DNA of 53,765 nt from Pseudoflavonifractor capillosus (GCF_016899775.1 NZ_JACJJE010000019.1:1-53765), one strand, 5' to 3'. Positions 16,947-27,832 are shown, counted from the stretch's first letter. The notes: generated from the sequence alone by a model not told the origin. Numbers and translations are program-made.

Positions 16947-17345
16947 ATGCATATCACGGATCCCATTGCGGATATGCTCACCCGCATCCGCAACGCGAAC
17001 AACGCCAAGCATGACACCGTGGACGTCCCCGCGTCCAACATGAAGAAGTCCATCGCGCAGATCCTGCTGGATGAAGGCTATATCAAGAACTTCCAGCTGA
17101 TCGACGACGGGACTCAGGGCGTTATCCGCATCACCCTGAAGTATGGTGCCGGCAAGGAGAAGGTCATCTCCGGTCTGCGCCGCGTGTCCAAGCCTGGCCT
17201 GCGCGTGTATGCCGGCGCGGACGAGCTGCCCAAGGTTTTACGCGGGCTGGGCATCGCCATCGTATCCACGTCCAAGGGCGTCATGACCGACAAGAAGGCC
17301 CGTCAGGCCCATGTCGGCGGCGAAGTCCTGGCATTTGTCTGGTAA
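16947..17345 (+). CDS. rpsH: 30S ribosomal protein S8
   Basis: S8 is a primary 16S rRNA binder and the autogenous repressor of the spc operon in E. coli. The 132 residues include [14 protein letters not shown] and, at the end, [26 protein letters not shown] precedes the start. Here it is the first gene of its own transcription unit, after a promoter and a long leader. Confidence 0.98.
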   Translation: MHITDPIADMLTRIRNANNAKHDTVDVPASNMKKSIAQILLDEGYIKNFQLIDDGTQGVIRITLKYGAGKEKVISGLRRVSKPGLRVYAGADELPKVLRGLGIAIVSTSKGVMTDKKARQAHVGGEVLAFVW

Positions 17346-17359
17346 GGAGGGTTATAGGA

Positions 17360-17905
17360 ATGTCTAGAATTGGTAGAGCTCCTATCGCCGTCCCCGCCGG
17401 CGTGGAGGTTAAGATCGAGGCGGAGAATGTGGTCACTGTGAAGGGCCCCAAGGGCACCCTGACCCGTCAGTTCCACCCCAACATGAAGATCGAGCAGGAG
17501 GGTGAGGTCATCCACGTCACCCGTCCCAACGACGCCAAGGAGAACCGCGCTCTGCACGGCCTGACCCGGACCCTGATCCACAACATGGTGGTGGGCGTCA
17601 CCGAGGGCTACAAGAAGGAGCTGGACGTGAACGGCGTCGGCTACCGTGTGGCCAAGGAGGGCAACAAGCTGGTTATGAACCTGGGCTTCTCCCATCAGGT
17701 CACCATGGAGGAGATCCCCGGCATCACCATCGAGGTTCCCGGCCCCAACAAGATCGTCATTCACGGCTGCGACAAGCAGCAGGTGGGCCAGTTTGCCGCC
17801 GAAGTGAGAGAGAAGCGTCCGCCTGAGCCTTATAAGGGCAAGGGCATCAAGTATACCGACGAGGTCATCCGCCGCAAGGCTGGTAAGACCGGCGCCAAGA
17901 AGTAA
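17360..17905 (+). CDS. rplF: 50S ribosomal protein L6
   Basis: L6 lies near the GTPase-factor site. The 181 residues begin [17 protein letters not shown]. The C-terminal rRNA-binding signature [13 protein letters not shown] is present. AAGGAGGG precedes the start, 14 nt after rpsH. Confidence 0.98.
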   Translation: MSRIGRAPIAVPAGVEVKIEAENVVTVKGPKGTLTRQFHPNMKIEQEGEVIHVTRPNDAKENRALHGLTRTLIHNMVVGVTEGYKKELDVNGVGYRVAKEGNKLVMNLGFSHQVTMEEIPGITIEVPGPNKIVIHGCDKQQVGQFAAEVREKRPPEPYKGKGIKYTDEVIRRKAGKTGAKK

Positions 17906-17922
17906 GAAGGAGGTGTGCCAAC

Positions 17923-18282
17923 ATGATCAACAGACCCGATACCCGTTCTCAGCGCATTAAGCGCCACAAGCGCGTGCGTGCGAAAATCTCCGGCACGCCC
18001 GAGCGTCCCCGCCTGAACGTGTTCCGCAGCGAGACCAACATCTACGCCCAGATCATCGACGATGTGAGCGGCAAGACCCTGGTCTCCGCTTCCACCCTGG
18101 AGAAGGACTTCTCCTGCGAAGGCACCAAGACCGACGCCGCCAAGCAGGTGGGCGTCACCGTGGCCGAGCGTGCCAAGGCGAAGGGCATTGAGACCGTGGT
18201 CTTCGACCGCGGCGGCTATGTGTACCATGGCCGTGTCAAGGCTCTGGCCGAGGGCGCCCGTGAGGGCGGCCTGCAGTTCTAA
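17923..18282 (+). CDS. rplR: 50S ribosomal protein L18
   Basis: L18 binds 5S rRNA in the central protuberance. The 119 residues include [20 protein letters not shown], and the C terminus ends [28 protein letters not shown] precedes the start. Confidence 0.98.
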   Translation: MINRPDTRSQRIKRHKRVRAKISGTPERPRLNVFRSETNIYAQIIDDVSGKTLVSASTLEKDFSCEGTKTDAAKQVGVTVAERAKAKGIETVVFDRGGYVYHGRVKALAEGAREGGLQF

Positions 18283-18299
18283 GGGAGGAGGAAACGACA

Positions 18300-18800
<501 letters not shown>

Positions 18801-18814
18801 GGAGGGCACTCACA

Positions 18815-18997
18815 ATGGCTAATCTGAACATCAAGCTGGTCAAGAGCCTGAACGGCCGCATCGCCAAGCACAAGGCGACCGCCGAGGCCCTGGGCCTTCA
18901 CAAGATCGGCGACACCACCGTGCAGCCCGACAACGCGGCCACCCGGGGCAAGGTCGCCCAGATCGGCTACCTGCTCCAGGTATCCGAGGAAAACTAA
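18815..18997 (+). CDS. rpmD: 50S ribosomal protein L30
   Basis: This small L30 of 60 residues has the bacterial sequence [20 protein letters not shown] and the conserved [21 protein letters not shown] precedes the start, 14 nt after rpsE. Confidence 0.97.
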   Translation: MANLNIKLVKSLNGRIAKHKATAEALGLHKIGDTTVQPDNAATRGKVAQIGYLLQVSEEN

Positions 18998-19013
18998 GAG
19001 GAGGCGCGAGACA

Positions 19014-19457
19014 ATGAATCTGCATGAACTCTCCCCCGCCGCCGGTTCCAACACCAAGGCCTACCGCAAGGGCCGCGGCAACGGCTCCGGCAACGGTAAG
19101 ACCGCCGGCCGCGGCCAGAAGGGCCAGTGGGCCCGCTCCGGCGGCGGTGTCCGCGTGGGCTTCGAGGGCGGCCAGATGCCTCTGGCCCGCCGCCTGCCCA
19201 AGCGCGGTTTCCACAACATTTTTGCCAAGCCCCTGGAGGCGGTGAACGTCTCCACCTTGGACGCCAAGTTTGCCGACGGTGAGACTGTCACCGTTCAGGC
19301 TCTGCTGGAGAAGGGCATCCTGTCCAAGTGCCAGTACGGCGTCAAGATCCTGGGCAACGGCTCCATCAGCAAGAAGCTGACCGTCCAGGCTTCCGCCTTC
19401 TCCGCCTCCGCCAAGGAAAAAATCGAAGCTGCGGGTGGTAAGGTGGAGGTGGTCTGA
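19014..19457 (+). CDS. rplO: 50S ribosomal protein L15
   Basis: L15 is a late 50S assembly protein. The 147 residues begin [20 protein letters not shown]. The Gly/Arg-rich N-terminal arm ([20 protein letters not shown]) and the [15 protein letters not shown] motif are typical. Its stop lies one base before the secY start. Confidence 0.98.
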   Translation: MNLHELSPAAGSNTKAYRKGRGNGSGNGKTAGRGQKGQWARSGGGVRVGFEGGQMPLARRLPKRGFHNIFAKPLEAVNVSTLDAKFADGETVTVQALLEKGILSKCQYGVKILGNGSISKKLTVQASAFSASAKEKIEAAGGKVEVV

Positions 19458-19458
19458 T

Positions 19459-20823
19459 ATGATCAAGACCGTCCGGGACGCCTGGCAGATCCCGGAGCTG
19501 CGCCGTAAGATCCTGTTTACCATCTTCGCGCTGCTCATCTTCCGCCTGGGCGCCGCCATTCCGGTGCCTTATATCAACACCTCTGGTCTGGAGACCTATC
19601 TGAGCGCCCAGAGCGGCACCATTCTGGGTCTGATGAACGCCATGAGCGGCTCCGCCTTCTCCATGGCGACCCTGTTCGCTCTGAGCATTCAGCCCTATAT
19701 CAACAGCTCCATCATCATCCAGCTGCTCACCGTGGCCATCCCCGCTCTGGAGCGGCTGGCCAAGGAGGGCGGCGAGGAGGGCCGGAAGAAGATCGCCTCC
19801 ATCACCCGGTACACCACCGTGGCCATCGGCCTGATCCAGGGCTTTGGCTACTACAGCCTGATCAACAGCTACGATCTGGTGGAGACCGAGGGCCTGCCCG
19901 CTGTGTGGGTGGCTATCGTCATCATCCTGTCCTTCACTGCCGGCTCCGCCTTCCTCATGTGGCTGGGCGAGCAGATCACCGAGTTCGGCATCGGCAACGG
20001 CATCTCTGTGCTGCTGTTCGCCGGTATCGTCTCCCGCTTCCCCCACATGCTCCGGGATATGATCAGCGGCATTCAGGCCTACCTGAATCCCCGTACCGAG
20101 GAGCAGCTGGCGGCCATGACCGAGGTGGAGCGGGCGGCCTATGAGAACAGCATCCTGGCCCCCTGGATGATCGCGGTCATCGTCGTGGGCATGCTGGCTC
20201 TGGTGGTCCTGATCGTATTCATCTCCAACTCCGAGCGCCGCCTGCCGGTTCAGTACGCCAAGCGGGTGGTGGGACGGAAGATGTACGGCGGCCAGTCCAC
20301 CCACATTCCCATCAAGGTGAATATGGGCGGCGTCATGCCCATCATCTTCGCCCAGTCCATCGCCATGATCCCCGCCACCATCGGCGCTTTCGCCGGGTGG
20401 ACCACGGAGAGCGGCGGCTTCGGCGGCACCTTGATGATGCTGTTCGATACGGCGAACCCCTTCTACAGCGTGCTGTATTTCCTGCTCATCGTGGGCTTCA
20501 GCTATTTCTACGCCACCATGCAGTTCAACCCCGTGGAGGTGGCCAACAACCTGAAGAAGAACGGCGGCTTCATTCCCGGCTTCCGTCCGGGCAAGCCCAC
20601 CGCCGACTTCATTCTGAAGGTCCTCAACAAGATTACCATGTTCGGAGCCCTCTACCTGTCCATCGTGGCCATCGCGCCCATCATCACCGGCAACCTGTTC
20701 GGGTACAGCTCCCTGGCCATCGGCGGCACCTCCGTGATCATCGTGGTGGGCGTCGCCCTGGAGACCACCAAGCAGATGGAGGCCCAGATGCTCATGCGGC
20801 ACTACAAGGGCTTCCTGGAGTAA
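19459..20823 (+). CDS. secY: protein translocase subunit SecY
   Basis: SecY is the channel of the Sec translocon. The 454 residues hold about ten membrane segments, with the family signatures [26 protein letters not shown] (TM2), [14 protein letters not shown], and [19 protein letters not shown] in the large cytoplasmic loop. The ATG at 19459 has GGAGGTGG 7 nt upstream. A start eight codons earlier inside rplO is less likely. It is translationally close to rplO and followed by adk. Confidence 0.97.
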   Translation: MIKTVRDAWQIPELRRKILFTIFALLIFRLGAAIPVPYINTSGLETYLSAQSGTILGLMNAMSGSAFSMATLFALSIQPYINSSIIIQLLTVAIPALERLAKEGGEEGRKKIASITRYTTVAIGLIQGFGYYSLINSYDLVETEGLPAVWVAIVIILSFTAGSAFLMWLGEQITEFGIGNGISVLLFAGIVSRFPHMLRDMISGIQAYLNPRTEEQLAAMTEVERAAYENSILAPWMIAVIVVGMLALVVLIVFISNSERRLPVQYAKRVVGRKMYGGQSTHIPIKVNMGGVMPIIFAQSIAMIPATIGAFAGWTTESGGFGGTLMMLFDTANPFYSVLYFLLIVGFSYFYATMQFNPVEVANNLKKNGGFIPGFRPGKPTADFILKVLNKITMFGALYLSIVAIAPIITGNLFGYSSLAIGGTSVIIVVGVALETTKQMEAQMLMRHYKGFLE

Positions 20824-20839
20824 TGGGAAGAGAGGCGTT

Positions 20840-21478
20840 ATGGGTATGAAGTTGATCCTGCTGGGCGCCCCCGGCGCGGGAAAAGGCACCCAAGCGGAGA
20901 TCCTCAGCGCGAAGCTGGGAATCCCCACCATCTCCACCGGCAACATGCTCCGTGCCGCCATCCAGGAGGGAACTCCTGTGGGTCTGGAGGCCAAGAGCTA
21001 TATGGACGCGGGCAAGCTGGTCCCCGATGATGTGATCATCCGCGTGGTGAAAGAGCGCATCGGGCAGCCGGACTGCCAGAGCGGTTTCATCCTGGACGGG
21101 GTGCCCCGCACCATCGGCCAGGCCGAGGCCCTCTCCCAGGCGGGGGTCTCCTTCGACCGGGTGATCTCCATTGAGATCAGCGATCAGGAGATCGAGGACC
21201 GCATGGGCGGCCGCCGTGTGTGCAGCAAGTGCGGCGCCTCTTACCATTTGAAAGCCCGTCCCACCAAGGTGGAGGGCGTGTGCGACGCCTGCGGGGCCCC
21301 GGTGGTCCAGCGGGCCGACGACAAGCCCGAGACCGTGCGGGAGCGTCTGCGCGTCTACCACGAGCAGACCGAGCCCCTGAAGGACTACTACCAGAGCAAG
21401 GGAACCCTGCGCTCGGTGGACAACCAGCCCACCATTGAGGCCACCACGGCCGTGATTCTGGAGGCGTTGGAGTCTTGA
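20840..21478 (+). CDS. adk: adenylate kinase
   Basis: It converts AMP and ATP to two ADP. The P-loop GAPGAGKGT is at residues 9-17, the AMP-binding STGNMLR follows, and the LID domain carries two CxxC pairs (CSKC and CDAC). This is therefore the zinc-stabilised Gram-positive form. It has 212 residues. A second ATG two codons in is possible; AGAGG is better placed for the first. Confidence 0.97.
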   Translation: MGMKLILLGAPGAGKGTQAEILSAKLGIPTISTGNMLRAAIQEGTPVGLEAKSYMDAGKLVPDDVIIRVVKERIGQPDCQSGFILDGVPRTIGQAEALSQAGVSFDRVISIEISDQEIEDRMGGRRVCSKCGASYHLKARPTKVEGVCDACGAPVVQRADDKPETVRERLRVYHEQTEPLKDYYQSKGTLRSVDNQPTIEATTAVILEALES

Positions 21479-21489
21479 AGGGCATCGAA

Positions 21490-22254
21490 ATGATTTCCAT
21501 GAAATCTCCCCGGGAGATTGAGGCCATGCGCAAGGCCGGGCGGCTCACCGCCCAGGCCCGCGCCCTGGCCGGATCTATGGTGGCCCCTGGGGTCACCACC
21601 CATGAGATCGACACCGCCGTCCGGCGCTTTATCGAGAGCCACGGCGGAAAGCCCTCCTTCCTGGGCTACGCCGGATTCCCTGGATCTGCCTGCATCTCGG
21701 TGAACGAGGTGGTGATCCACGGCATCCCGGGCCCCCGGAAGCTGAAAGAGGGCGATATCGTCAGCGTGGACGTGGGGGCCTATATTGACGGTTTCCACGG
21801 GGACTGCGCCGCCACCTACGCCTGCGGTGAGATCAGCGATGAGGCCAAGAAGCTCATCCAGGTCACGCAGCAGAGCTTCTGGGAGGGCATCAAAATGGCC
21901 CGCAGCGGCTGCCGTGTCTCAGACATCGGCCATGCGGTCCAGGAGTATGTGGAGGCCAACGGCTTCTCTGTGGTCCGGGATTTTGTGGGCCACGGCGTGG
22001 GCCGCAATCTCCACGAGGCCCCCGAGGTGCGCAACTTCGGGCCCGCCGGCCACGGTCCCCGGCTCCAGCCGGGCATGACCATCGCCGTGGAGCCCATGGT
22101 GTGCGCCGGCGACTGGCAGGTGAAGGTACTGGCCGACAAGTGGACCACCGTGTCCCTGGACGGCTCCCTCACCGCCCACTATGAAAATACCATCCTCATC
22201 ACTGAGGACGGCCCCGAGATCCTCACCGTCACCGAGGATGGAGCCTATGTCTGA
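21490..22254 (+). CDS. map: methionine aminopeptidase, type I
   Basis: It removes the initiator methionine from new proteins. The five metal ligands are visible in their usual settings: Asp in VDVGAYIDGFHGD (two), His in GHGVGRNLHEAP, Glu in AVEPM, and Glu in HYENTILIT. The ATG at 21490 has AAGGG 7 nt upstream. A TTG at 21475, overlapping the adk stop, is the alternative and would add five residues. I call 254 residues. It follows adk by 11 nt. Confidence 0.95.
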   Translation: MISMKSPREIEAMRKAGRLTAQARALAGSMVAPGVTTHEIDTAVRRFIESHGGKPSFLGYAGFPGSACISVNEVVIHGIPGPRKLKEGDIVSVDVGAYIDGFHGDCAATYACGEISDEAKKLIQVTQQSFWEGIKMARSGCRVSDIGHAVQEYVEANGFSVVRDFVGHGVGRNLHEAPEVRNFGPAGHGPRLQPGMTIAVEPMVCAGDWQVKVLADKWTTVSLDGSLTAHYENTILITEDGPEILTVTEDGAYV

Positions 22255-22546
22255 TCACAAAGGGCAGATCGTCCGGGCAACTGCCGGACGGGACAAGGAA
22301 GGCATCTTCTGCGTCATGGGTGTGGAAGAGGAGACCGGCCGGCTGCTGCTGGCCGACGGAAAGCGACGGAGAGCGGCCCATCCCAAGGCGAAAAAGCTGC
22401 GGCATGTGGAGGCCCTCACCCCGCCGGACCGCCCCTTTGACCACCCCGCCATCCAGAAGCTGAAACAAGGAGAACCGGTGTCGGACCGGGAACTGAGAAG
22501 GGCGCTGGCCGCCTTCAAGGAGGGAATCACGCTTGGCGAAAGATGA
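22247..22546 (+). CDS. KOW-domain RNA-binding protein
   Basis: This small (99-residue) protein has an N-terminal KOW/L14e-like stretch, [19 protein letters not shown], and a basic middle. It is predicted to bind RNA or the ribosome. A KOW protein between map and infA is a standing feature of this cluster in many Clostridia; its exact role is not known to me. The start overlaps map by 8 nt, and the next gene overlaps its end by 14 nt. The three are therefore tightly coupled. Confidence 0.85.
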   Translation: MSDHKGQIVRATAGRDKEGIFCVMGVEEETGRLLLADGKRRRAAHPKAKKLRHVEALTPPDRPFDHPAIQKLKQGEPVSDRELRRALAAFKEGITLGER

Positions 22547-22751
22547 TATGATCGAACTGGAGGGAGTCGTCACCGAGTCCCTTCCCAATACCACGTTCCA
22601 CGTGGACATTGGCAATGGCCACATTATCCTGGCCCATATTTCCGGGAAGCTGCGGATGAACTTTATCCGCATCCTGCCCGGCGACAAGGTGACCGTTCAG
22701 ATGTCACCCTACGACCTCACCCGAGGCCGTATTACCTGGCGTTCTAAGTAA
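22533..22751 (+). CDS. infA: translation initiation factor IF-1
   Basis: IF-1 blocks the A site during initiation. The 72-residue OB-fold protein reads [21 protein letters not shown] and ends [10 protein letters not shown], as expected. It begins with TTG at 22533; AAGGAGGG lies 8 nt upstream, and the normal MAKDD N terminus supports this start. The gene overlaps the KOW gene by 14 nt. A rare start codon plus overlap suggests its level is kept low by coupling. Confidence 0.97.
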   Translation: MAKDDMIELEGVVTESLPNTTFHVDIGNGHIILAHISGKLRMNFIRILPGDKVTVQMSPYDLTRGRITWRSK

Positions 22752-22817
22752 CTATTAACGACCAAATCGTCCGGCTTTCCCTGGAAGCCTTGCCTTCCGG
22801 GGTCCGTCAAGACTCCC

Positions 22818-22940
22818 GTCCCCCCGCGGGGACAGCGGCCGCAGGCCGCCCCAAATGCGAGCCCAACGAAGTGGGTCGCATTTGGAGAGGAGAAACAGCG
22901 GAGTGAGTGAGCCCTCGCGCTTGCGCGGGGGCGAAGGATA
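22818..22940 (+). promoter_or_regulatory. hairpin array between infA and rpmJ
   Basis: The 245-nt infA-rpmJ gap holds a run of hairpins. These are GTCCCC/GGGGAC (22818-22832), GCGGCC/GGCCGC (22835-22849), and a long one with stem CCAAATGCGA/TCGCATTTGG (22851-22885) that also pairs CCCA with TGGG inside. A GC-rich segment follows. The array could pause or attenuate transcription into the rpmJ-rplQ part, or be a repeat insertion. Confidence 0.5.
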
Positions 22941-22972
22941 CGGAGCTTGTTTCGACGAGGAGGGGCCATTAA

Positions 22973-23110
<138 letters not shown>

Positions 23111-23127
23111 TTGGAGGTGCTGTAAGA

Positions 23128-23496
23128 ATGGCTCGTATTGCCGGTATTGACCTGCCGAGAGAGAAGCGAATTGAGATCGGCCTCACTTATATCTACGGCA
23201 TTGGGCGCACCAGCGCCAACAAGATCCTGGCCCAGGCCGGAATCAACCCTGACACCCGCGTGAAGGACCTGTCCGAGGAGGACGAGACCAAGCTGCGTGA
23301 GATCATTGGCCACGAGTACACCGTGGAGGGCGACCTGCGCCGCAATGTGGCGATGGACATCAAGCGCCTGACCGAGATCGGCTGCTACCGCGGCGTCCGC
23401 CACCGCAAGGGGCTGCCCGTGCGCGGCCAGCGGACCAAGACCAACGCCCGTACCCGCAAGGGTCCCAAGCGTACCGTCGCCAACAAGAAGAAGTAA
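23128..23496 (+). CDS. rpsM: 30S ribosomal protein S13
   Basis: S13 bridges the 30S head to the 50S subunit and contacts the P-site tRNA. The 122 residues begin [21 protein letters not shown] and end in the basic tail [28 protein letters not shown] precedes the start. Confidence 0.98.
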   Translation: MARIAGIDLPREKRIEIGLTYIYGIGRTSANKILAQAGINPDTRVKDLSEEDETKLREIIGHEYTVEGDLRRNVAMDIKRLTEIGCYRGVRHRKGLPVRGQRTKTNARTRKGPKRTVANKKK

Positions 23497-23509
23497 GGAG
23501 GGATAACAC

Positions 23510-23911
23510 ATGGCTGCGAATACCAAGGGTAAGAAAGTGGTGCGCAAGCGCCGCGAGCGTAAGAACGTAGAGAAGGGCCAGGTGCATATCCGCTCCTCCT
23601 TCAACAACACCATGGTGACTGTCACCGATCTTCAGGGCAACGCCCTGTCCTGGGCCTCCTCCGGCGGCCTGGGCTTCCGCGGTTCCCGTAAGTCCACCCC
23701 CTTCGCCGCGCAGACCGCCGCTGAGACGGCCGCCAAGGCCGCCATGGAGTACGGCCTGAAGACCGTTGAGGTCTACGTGAAGGGCCCCGGCGCCGGCCGT
23801 GAGGCCGCCATCCGCGCCCTGCAGGCCGTTGGCCTGGAGGTCACCCTGATCAAGGACGTGACCCCCGTTCCCCACAACGGCTGCCGGCCGCCCAAGCGCC
23901 GCCGCGTCTGA
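23510..23911 (+). CDS. rpsK: 30S ribosomal protein S11
   Basis: S11 sits on the 30S platform near the Shine-Dalgarno helix. The 133 residues include [19 protein letters not shown] and the C-terminal signature [21 protein letters not shown] precedes the start. Confidence 0.98.
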   Translation: MAANTKGKKVVRKRRERKNVEKGQVHIRSSFNNTMVTVTDLQGNALSWASSGGLGFRGSRKSTPFAAQTAAETAAKAAMEYGLKTVEVYVKGPGAGREAAIRALQAVGLEVTLIKDVTPVPHNGCRPPKRRRV

Positions 23912-23935
23912 TCTGGAAGAAGGAGGTTTTGACAG

Positions 23936-24538
23936 ATGGCTAGAAATATGCAGCCCATTGCCAAGCGGTGCAAGGCGCTGAACCTGTCCCCCGCCGTCAT
24001 GGGCTATGACAAGAAGACAACCAACCGCAACCCCAAGGGGCAGATGCGGAGAAAGCAGTCCGAGTACGCCATGCAGCTGACCGAGAAGCAGAAGGTCAAG
24101 TTTGTCTACGGCATCATGGAGAAGCAGTTCCATATGTACTATGAGAAGGCCAACCGGATGCAGGGCAAGACCGGTGAGAACCTGCTGACTCTCATCGAGC
24201 GCCGCCTGGACAATGTGGTGTACCGCCTGGGCTTCGCCAAGACCCGCCGTGAGGCCCGCCAGCTGACCACCCACGGTCACTTCACCGTCAACGGCCAGCG
24301 GGTGGACATCCCCTCCTACCTGGTGAAGGTGGGAGACGTCATCGAGGTCCGGGAGAAGAGCCGCTCCTCCGTGAAGTTCAAGGGCCTGGTGGGTGAGGAC
24401 GCCCCCATGGTCACCATCCCCAAGTGGCTGGAGCGCGCCAAGAATACCCTCCAGGGCAAGGTCGTTGCTCTCCCCGTTCGGGACGACATCGACTTCCCCG
24501 TGGAAGAGCACCTCATCGTCGAGCTGTACTCTAAGTAA
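23936..24538 (+). CDS. rpsD: 30S ribosomal protein S4
   Basis: S4 nucleates 30S assembly and represses the alpha operon in E. coli. The 200 residues include the S4 RNA-binding domain ([20 protein letters not shown], then [20 protein letters not shown]). AGAAGGAGG precedes the start. Confidence 0.98.
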   Translation: MARNMQPIAKRCKALNLSPAVMGYDKKTTNRNPKGQMRRKQSEYAMQLTEKQKVKFVYGIMEKQFHMYYEKANRMQGKTGENLLTLIERRLDNVVYRLGFAKTRREARQLTTHGHFTVNGQRVDIPSYLVKVGDVIEVREKSRSSVKFKGLVGEDAPMVTIPKWLERAKNTLQGKVVALPVRDDIDFPVEEHLIVELYSK

Positions 24539-24551
24539 GGAACCGAGCCTG

Positions 24552-24592
24552 TGGGCCTTCGGCCTGTCCGAAGGCCCAGGGGCGTCTTTTCT
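24552..24592 (+). terminator. attenuator-like hairpin between rpsD and rpoA
   Basis: TGGGCCTTCGG (24552-24562) pairs with CCGAAGGCCCA (24568-24578), followed after six bases by TCTTTTCTCC. It lies in a 173-nt gap. Partial termination here could set the rpoA level relative to ribosomal proteins; that is inference. Confidence 0.55.
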
Positions 24593-24711
24593 CCGCAGAG
24601 ATTTCCCTGCGGCGGCGCCCTGTTGAAGTTAGACTTAGACAACCCTCAGATATTGGTGAGCTGAATCAGACGGCGGGATACGCCGTCGCGAAAAGGAGGG
24701 TATCATAGCAT

Positions 24712-25665
24712 ATGGTAGAAATCGAGAAGCCCCGCATTGAATGCGTGGAGAATCCCGGCGACAGCTCCTATGGCAAGTACGTGGTGGAGCCCCTGGAGCG
24801 CGGCTACGGCACCACTCTGGGCAACTCCCTGCGCCGTATCCTGCTGTCCTCTCTGCCGGGCACCGCGGTGACTTCTATCAAGATCGCCGGCGTCCAGCAC
24901 GAGTTTTCCACCATCCCGGGCGTGAAGGAGGACGTGACCGAGATCGTCCTCAACATCAAGAGCATCATCGCCAAGCTCCACTGTGAGGAGACCAAGACCG
25001 TCCACATCGAGGCCTCCGGCGAGTGCGAGGTCACCGCCGGCGACATCAAGGCGGACGCGGATGTGGAGATCCTCAACCCGGAGCTGCACATCGCTACTCT
25101 GGGCGCGGACGCCACCCTGTCCATGGAGCTGACCCTGTCCCACGGCCGCGGCTATGTCCCCGCCGACCGGAACAAGCCCGCCCAGACCATCATCGGTCTG
25201 ATCCCCGTGGACTCCATCTACACCCCCGTCCGCAAGGTCAACTACACTGTGGAGAACACCCGTGTGGGCGACGCCACGGACTATGACAAGCTGACCCTGG
25301 AGGTCTGGACCGACGGGACCATCGACGCCCGGGACGCGGTCTCTCTGGGAGCCCGCATTCTGTGTGACCACTTCACCCTGTTTACCGACCTGAGCGAGAC
25401 CATGGGCAGCCGTTCCACTGTGGTGGAGAAGGCCGAGACCCAGCGGGACAAGGTGATGGAGATGACCATTGACGACATGGACCTGTCTGTGCGCTCCTAC
25501 AACTGCCTGAAACGGGCCAACATCAACACGGTGGAGGACCTGATCTCCAAGACCGAGGAAGAGATGATGAAGGTGCGCAACCTGGGCCGCAAGTCCCTGG
25601 AAGAGGTCATCAACAAGCTGGCTATGATGGGCCTGTCCCTGGCCAGCGACGACAACAACAACTAA
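24712..25665 (+). CDS. rpoA: DNA-directed RNA polymerase subunit alpha
   Basis: Alpha dimerises to scaffold RNA polymerase and contacts UP elements and activators. The N-terminal domain shows [20 protein letters not shown]. The C-terminal domain shows the UP-element-binding [18 protein letters not shown] and [15 protein letters not shown]. The length is 317 residues. AAAGGAGGG lies about 14 nt upstream. It lies 173 nt after rpsD and 205 nt before rplQ, looser spacing than the ribosomal genes before it. Confidence 0.98.
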   Translation: MVEIEKPRIECVENPGDSSYGKYVVEPLERGYGTTLGNSLRRILLSSLPGTAVTSIKIAGVQHEFSTIPGVKEDVTEIVLNIKSIIAKLHCEETKTVHIEASGECEVTAGDIKADADVEILNPELHIATLGADATLSMELTLSHGRGYVPADRNKPAQTIIGLIPVDSIYTPVRKVNYTVENTRVGDATDYDKLTLEVWTDGTIDARDAVSLGARILCDHFTLFTDLSETMGSRSTVVEKAETQRDKVMEMTIDDMDLSVRSYNCLKRANINTVEDLISKTEEEMMKVRNLGRKSLEEVINKLAMMGLSLASDDNNN

Positions 25666-25870
25666 GCGTATATTACGCAGGATACAGGCAGGCTGCTGGG
25701 AAGAGCTTTCCCTCTCCCCTCCCCTGCCGGGGGCAGCGAGGAAGGTATGTAACGTTCCGCTTCCCGTGCCGCCGCGAGGCGGTCCTTCACAGGTGTCCCG
25801 GGCCCTATGCGCCCAATGAACGAATTTTTTAAGAGTGATCTCGCAGCGCGAGGTCGAAGGAGTGTTTGTT
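25666..25870 (+). other. rpoA-rplQ spacer with short hairpins
   Basis: This 205-nt gap has no gene. CTGCCGGGGGCAG (about 25723-25735) and GCCGCCGCGAGGCGGT (about 25770-25785) can fold. A run ATTTTTTAAG lies near 25825. No convincing promoter was found. Confidence 0.35.
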
Positions 25871-26215
25871 ATGTCTATGAAGCATCGCAAGCTGGGCCGC
25901 ACCAGCGATCAGCGCCGGGCTATGCTCCGCGCCATGGTTACCTATCTGCTGGAGAACGGCCAGATCAAGACCACCGTCACCCGCGCCAAGGAAGTGGCTC
26001 CTGTGGCCGAGAAGATGATCACCCTGGCCAAGAAGAACGATCTGCCCGCCTACCGGCAGGCTCTGGGCTACATCACCAAGGAGGATGTGGCTAAGAAGCT
26101 GTTCCAGGAGATCGGCCCCAAGTACGCCGACCGCAACGGCGGCTACACCCGTGTGGTGAAGATTGGCCCCCGCCGCGGCGACGCCGCCGAGATGGCCATT
26201 GTTCAGCTGGTCTGA
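25871..26215 (+). CDS. rplQ: 50S ribosomal protein L17
   Basis: L17 is at the 50S surface near the tunnel exit. The 114 residues include [20 protein letters not shown] and, at the end, [20 protein letters not shown]. The ATG at 25871 has AAGGAG 8 nt upstream; a second ATG two codons later is possible. It is the last gene of the ribosomal block. Confidence 0.97.
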   Translation: MSMKHRKLGRTSDQRRAMLRAMVTYLLENGQIKTTVTRAKEVAPVAEKMITLAKKNDLPAYRQALGYITKEDVAKKLFQEIGPKYADRNGGYTRVVKIGPRRGDAAEMAIVQLV

Positions 26216-26243
26216 TCCGGCCGCTGACACAGGAAAAACGCAA

Positions 26244-26275
26244 ATCCCGCCCCTTTTGGGGCGGGATTCGCTGAA
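26244..26275 (+). terminator. terminator of the ribosomal block
   Basis: AATCCCGCCCC and GGGGCGGGATT pair around TTTT (26244-26269). The downstream U-run is weak. Confidence 0.7.
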
Positions 26276-26301
26276 TCCTTACCCAAAACGAAAATTTCCC
26301 C

Positions 26302-26329
26302 TTTACTTTTTGAAAAAACCTGCTATAAT
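26302..26329 (+). promoter_or_regulatory. promoter of the tRNA-Ala gene
   Basis: TTTACT (26302-26307) and TATAAT (26324-26329) are 16 bp apart, about 37 bp before the mature tRNA 5' end. Confidence 0.75.
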
Positions 26330-26365
26330 ATCATAAGCAGGCTTTCGCCGGGAAAAGCAATATAT

Positions 26366-26441
26366 GGGCCTATAGCTCAGCTGGGAGAGCGTACGGTTCG
26401 CATCCGTAAGGTCGTCGGTTCGATCCCGATTAGGTCCACCA
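26366..26441 (+). tRNA. tRNA-Ala(CGC)
   Basis: This 76-nt cloverleaf includes an encoded CCA. The acceptor GGGCCTA pairs with TAGGTCC and includes the G3-U70 pair that identifies alanine tRNA. The anticodon stem TACGG/CCGTA holds loop TTCGCAT, anticodon CGC, which reads GCG. The T arm is GTCGG TTCGATC CCGAT. Confidence 0.96.
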
Positions 26442-26447
26442 AAATGG

Positions 26448-26485
26448 AAATCGCCGCAGTGAAAAACTGCGGCGATTTTTCGTTT
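26448..26485 (+). terminator. terminator of tRNA-Ala
   Basis: ATCGCCGCAGT and ACTGCGGCGAT pair around GAAAA, followed by TTTTCGTTT. It is nearly symmetric and may also stop minus-strand transcription from the aldo/keto reductase. Confidence 0.88.
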
Positions 26486-26613
26486 GACCACAGAAAGAGT
26501 TCTGTTTTGATCACTTTAAGGGCACCCCTTTTTGAAGGGTACCCTTCATTGTTTATTGCGGCGCAGGATTTTAGAGTCATTCTCAGTCCGGAACATCATC
26601 GTGTTTTGGATCG

Positions 26614-27733
26614 TTACAGAAACGCCGCCATCTCCTTCATATAGGCGGGCACGTCCAGCCCATGGGGACAGTGGGCGGTACACGCGCCGCAGCCGATGCA
26701 GGCGGAGGGACGTTTGTTCTCCGGCAGGGCGCCCAGCCGGGCCAGACGCCAGGAGGACAGGCTCTTTTCTCCCCCGGTCTTGTACTCGTTGAAAGCGGTG
26801 AGCAGGAAGGGGATGTCCAGATGCTGGGGGCAGTCGGCGCAGCAGTAGCGGCAGCCCGTGCAGGGCACCGCATAGAGAACGTGGATCACGTCGCTCACCT
26901 GCCGCACCAGAGTAATCTCCTGTTCAGACAGAGGCTTGTCGTGGGAGAAGGTCTGGACATTGTCTTTTACCTGCTCCAGAGAGGACATCCCGCTTAGAAC
27001 CACGGCGATCCCCGGCAGTGTCCGAAGGAACCGGAAGGCCCACGAAGCTGCCGTGGCGCCGGGCTTGGCGGTCAGCAGGAGATTGCGTCCCGCCTCAGGC
27101 AGATCCGCCAGCATCCCGCCGTGGGCCGGCTCCATCACCATAATGGGGATGTCGTGTTCCCGGAGGATCTCGTACAGCGCCCGGGCCGTCCCGTGGAACC
27201 AGTCGTAGTAGTTCAGCTGAATCTGCACAAAGTCCCATGGGCCGCGGGCCAGCATCTGCCGCAGGGCATCGGGGGAACCGTGGAAGGAGAATCCGAAATA
27301 CCGGATCTTTCCCAGCCGCTTCTGCTCCCGGAAATACTCCGGCGCGCCGTGATCCAGATAGTCGGAGATCAGCTTGTACGTCACCCCGTGGAGCAGATAG
27401 AAGTCGATGCGGTCCATCTGGAGCCGGTCCAGCTGCCGGGCAAACTGTTTTTTATAGTCCGGTTCCGCCTGTACGTTGAATTTGTCGGCCACGTAGAAGA
27501 TGTTCCGGGGATACCCTTTCAGCGCCTTCCCCAGAAACACCTCGGACTGCCCCATGTGGTAGATATACGCTGTGTCAAAGTAGTTGATCCCGTGGGTGAT
27601 GCAGAAGTCGACCAGCTCTATAGCCTTCGCTTCATCAATGGGTTTTGCAAACCCCGGTTCTGTCTGGGGCAGACGCATCGCCCCCCATGCCCAGCTGGGA
27701 CAGCTGGAGATCCTCAAATTGGTGATACCGCAT
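26614..27733 (-). CDS. aldo/keto reductase with ferredoxin-like C terminus, frameshifted near its start
   Basis: This is a predicted NAD(P)H-linked oxidoreductase with an AKR barrel (NYFDTAYIYHMGQSEVFLGKAL with the catalytic Asp and Tyr; later PIMVMEPAHGG). A C-terminal domain carries two 4Fe-4S cysteine sets, CTGCRYCCADCP and CIGCGACTAHCP. Family members begin MRYHQFED...LGMGAMRLP. Here MRYHQFEDLQLSQLGMG is encoded from the ATG at 27733, but a run of six Gs (27681-27686) has one G too many, so AMRLPQTEP continues in the next frame. The gene is either an assembly error or a real or switchable frameshift. A TTG at 27717 opens the downstream frame but gives an atypical N terminus. It is divergent from a MerR regulator. 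Confidence 0.85.
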
Positions 27734-27791
27734 ACTTGTCAACCCGTCCTCTCATCGTATTGGCGGCCGCGGAACGGTCCCTTTCAGAGTT

Positions 27792-27822
27792 AGTATAAGG
27801 GTAAAGTAAACTTGAGAGTCAA
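27792..27822 (-). promoter_or_regulatory. MerR-type promoter of the aldo/keto reductase
   Basis: On the minus strand TTGACT (27817-27822) and TATACT (27792-27797) are separated by 19 bp. This over-long spacer is the hallmark of promoters that MerR-family proteins activate by untwisting DNA. The spacer holds the AT-rich CTCAAGTTTACTTTACCCT, probably the operator. Confidence 0.8.
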
Positions 27823-27832
27823 TCCCCTTTTC

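Noticed and set aside
19366-20994. A 542-codon minus-strand frame opposite secY
   Set aside because: It is His/Asp/Gly-rich antisense of secY; SecY motifs are unambiguous on the plus strand.
26303-26580. Two minus-strand reading frames across the tRNA (with DRTDDL...NRTLSQLSYRP)
   Set aside because: This is the well-known false protein made by translating the complement of a tRNA gene. The tRNA-Ala cloverleaf explains the sequence.
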